Shown piece after piece: positions 63,455 through 64,000 of a stretch of 64,000 nucleotides of DNA. The DNA comes from Sphingopyxis sp. (lineage in GTDB: Bacteria > Pseudomonadota > Alphaproteobacteria > Sphingomonadales > Sphingomonadaceae). The notes under the pieces were generated by a model that searched no databases, had not been told where the DNA came from, and was given only the letters and a program-made list of their open reading frames with translations. Positions within the stretch are counted from its first letter, which is position 1. The number at the start of each line of letters is the position of its first letter. A program made the position numbers and the translations under genes. The stretch spans positions 51,538-115,537 of the forward strand of contig NZ_JAEULM010000048.1 in assembly GCF_016793825.1 (NCBI RefSeq). The letters run 5' to 3'.

Positions 63455-64000
63455 TTAGCTGTCGCGGGATTTAGCGTCGGCGTAGGCGGCTTTTCCCTGC
63501 GCCCTTCGCTTGGCGAGCTTTGCCATGCGTGCGCTGATCTCGTCGGGGCTGATATCGGCGGGGTCGAAGGGTCGGCCATACCATTCGATCATGGATTTGC
63601 GTTCGGGATGACGCGGCTTGGACATGGCCTCAAGGAACTCTTCGAACCCTGGTGTGCCACCGACATCTTCGGGCGGGGCTCGCCGTTCGCCATCGACGAA
63701 GCGGGGGTAATTGGTGCCGGGAATGGTGGATGAGATCTCTTCGATCTCGATACGATGTCGCCAGTTGTCCCCGAAATCATAGGTGTAGGTGAAGCTGGTG
63801 ATGCCGCGCTCGGCGAGCTTGCTGATGCGCATATTGGCAGCGTCACGGGTACGGACCATGAAAGCATCGTCATCATCGAAGCGGATGCCATAGGCGGCAT
63901 CGCCAATGTCGAACTGGAACAGATGGTAGTTCTCGAAGAGCATGCAGGCCTGGATCGCGAGGTGCAGGGTCTTGAGGCTGTTGGTGACGGGAAGTTCGAC
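63455..64000 (-). CDS. Plasmid pRiA4b ORF-3-like protein, N-terminus beyond the window
   Basis: At least 181 residues, open to the window end. Family features: LKTLHLAIQACMLFENYHLF, FQFDIGDAAYGIRFDDDD, FTYTYDFGDNWRHRIEIEEI, and PRFVDGERRAPPEDVGGTPG followed by FEEFLEAM. Proteins of this family are common on plasmids and islands; function unknown. The ATG at 63943 is internal, because similarity continues upstream to the edge. It converges with the HNH gene across about 130 bases that hold no gene. Confidence 0.9.
   Translation of the reverse strand, partial: VELPVTNSLKTLHLAIQACMLFENYHLFQFDIGDAAYGIRFDDDDAFMVRTRDAANMRISKLAERGITSFTYTYDFGDNWRHRIEIEEISSTIPGTNYPRFVDGERRAPPEDVGGTPGFEEFLEAMSKPRHPERKSMIEWYGRPFDPADISPDEISARMAKLAKRRAQGKAAYADAKSRDS

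Noticed and set aside
1-64000. CRISPR array
   Set aside because: No series of regularly spaced direct repeats was seen; Cas4-like cysteines in the 11722-15057 protein belong to a helicase-fused nuclease, not to a cas operon.

Overview
The window looks like part of a sphingomonad genome (Alphaproteobacteria, Sphingopyxis/Sphingomonas type). GC is high, the left end carries ordinary chromosomal genes, and the middle carries the ParB, DUF736, AlpA, ArdC, MucR, TraC/TraD/TraA gene set typical of sphingomonad integrative and conjugative elements. No tool was run; genus and family assignments come from reading motifs.

Left to right: (1) 1-6900 is chromosomal backbone on the minus strand: the 5' part of gltB, a DUF2059 exported protein, gltD, uppP, an NDUFA9-like NAD(P)-binding protein, then tRNA-Leu(CAG) on the plus strand. 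(2) 7102-27740 is a genomic island starting with a P4-type integrase just downstream of tRNA-Leu. It holds an Xre/RES toxin-antitoxin pair, a NYN nuclease, a probable WYL-controlled defence module and a five-gene SNF2/Hsp70/DUF6361/PLD/helicase cassette. The WYL module consists of a nuclease-exonuclease-helicase, a ubiquitin-like protein, DUF3892 and DUF4258 proteins, tied together by a 19-bp operator. tRNA-Thr(CGT) follows. (3) 28086-48001 is a conjugative-element segment: a second integrase, ParB, DUF736, AlpA, ardC, a sigma-like protein, an MNT-HEPN protein, MucR, an excalibur protein, TraD, TraC, a Ti/IncQ-type oriT, TraA relaxase and a shortened DUF6118 gene. (4) A 6.6-kb element with three tyrosine recombinases and its own ardC-type cargo gene sits inside the resident ardC (34867-41475); removing it restores the reading frame exactly. 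(5) 48349-63320 is a five-gene operon resembling class 1 DISARM but rearranged: a DUF1998-containing giant helicase, a DrmD-like SNF2 helicase, an Eco57I-like adenine methylase, a Rad50-like zinc-hook ATPase and an HNH endonuclease. (6) The right edge enters a plasmid pRiA4b ORF-3-like gene.

The functional theme is layered defence and mobility. Two large helicase/nuclease cassettes and a WYL-regulated module would act on foreign DNA. Two ArdC-type proteins would protect DNA entering by conjugation. The relaxase with oriT, the integrases and the recombinase trio account for spread. The strongest candidates for something undescribed are the WYL-operator regulon with a lone ubiquitin-like protein (11100-16478) and the DISARM-like variant that carries a Rad50-like ATPase and HNH nuclease, with no separate drmB or PLD (drmC) gene (48349-63320).
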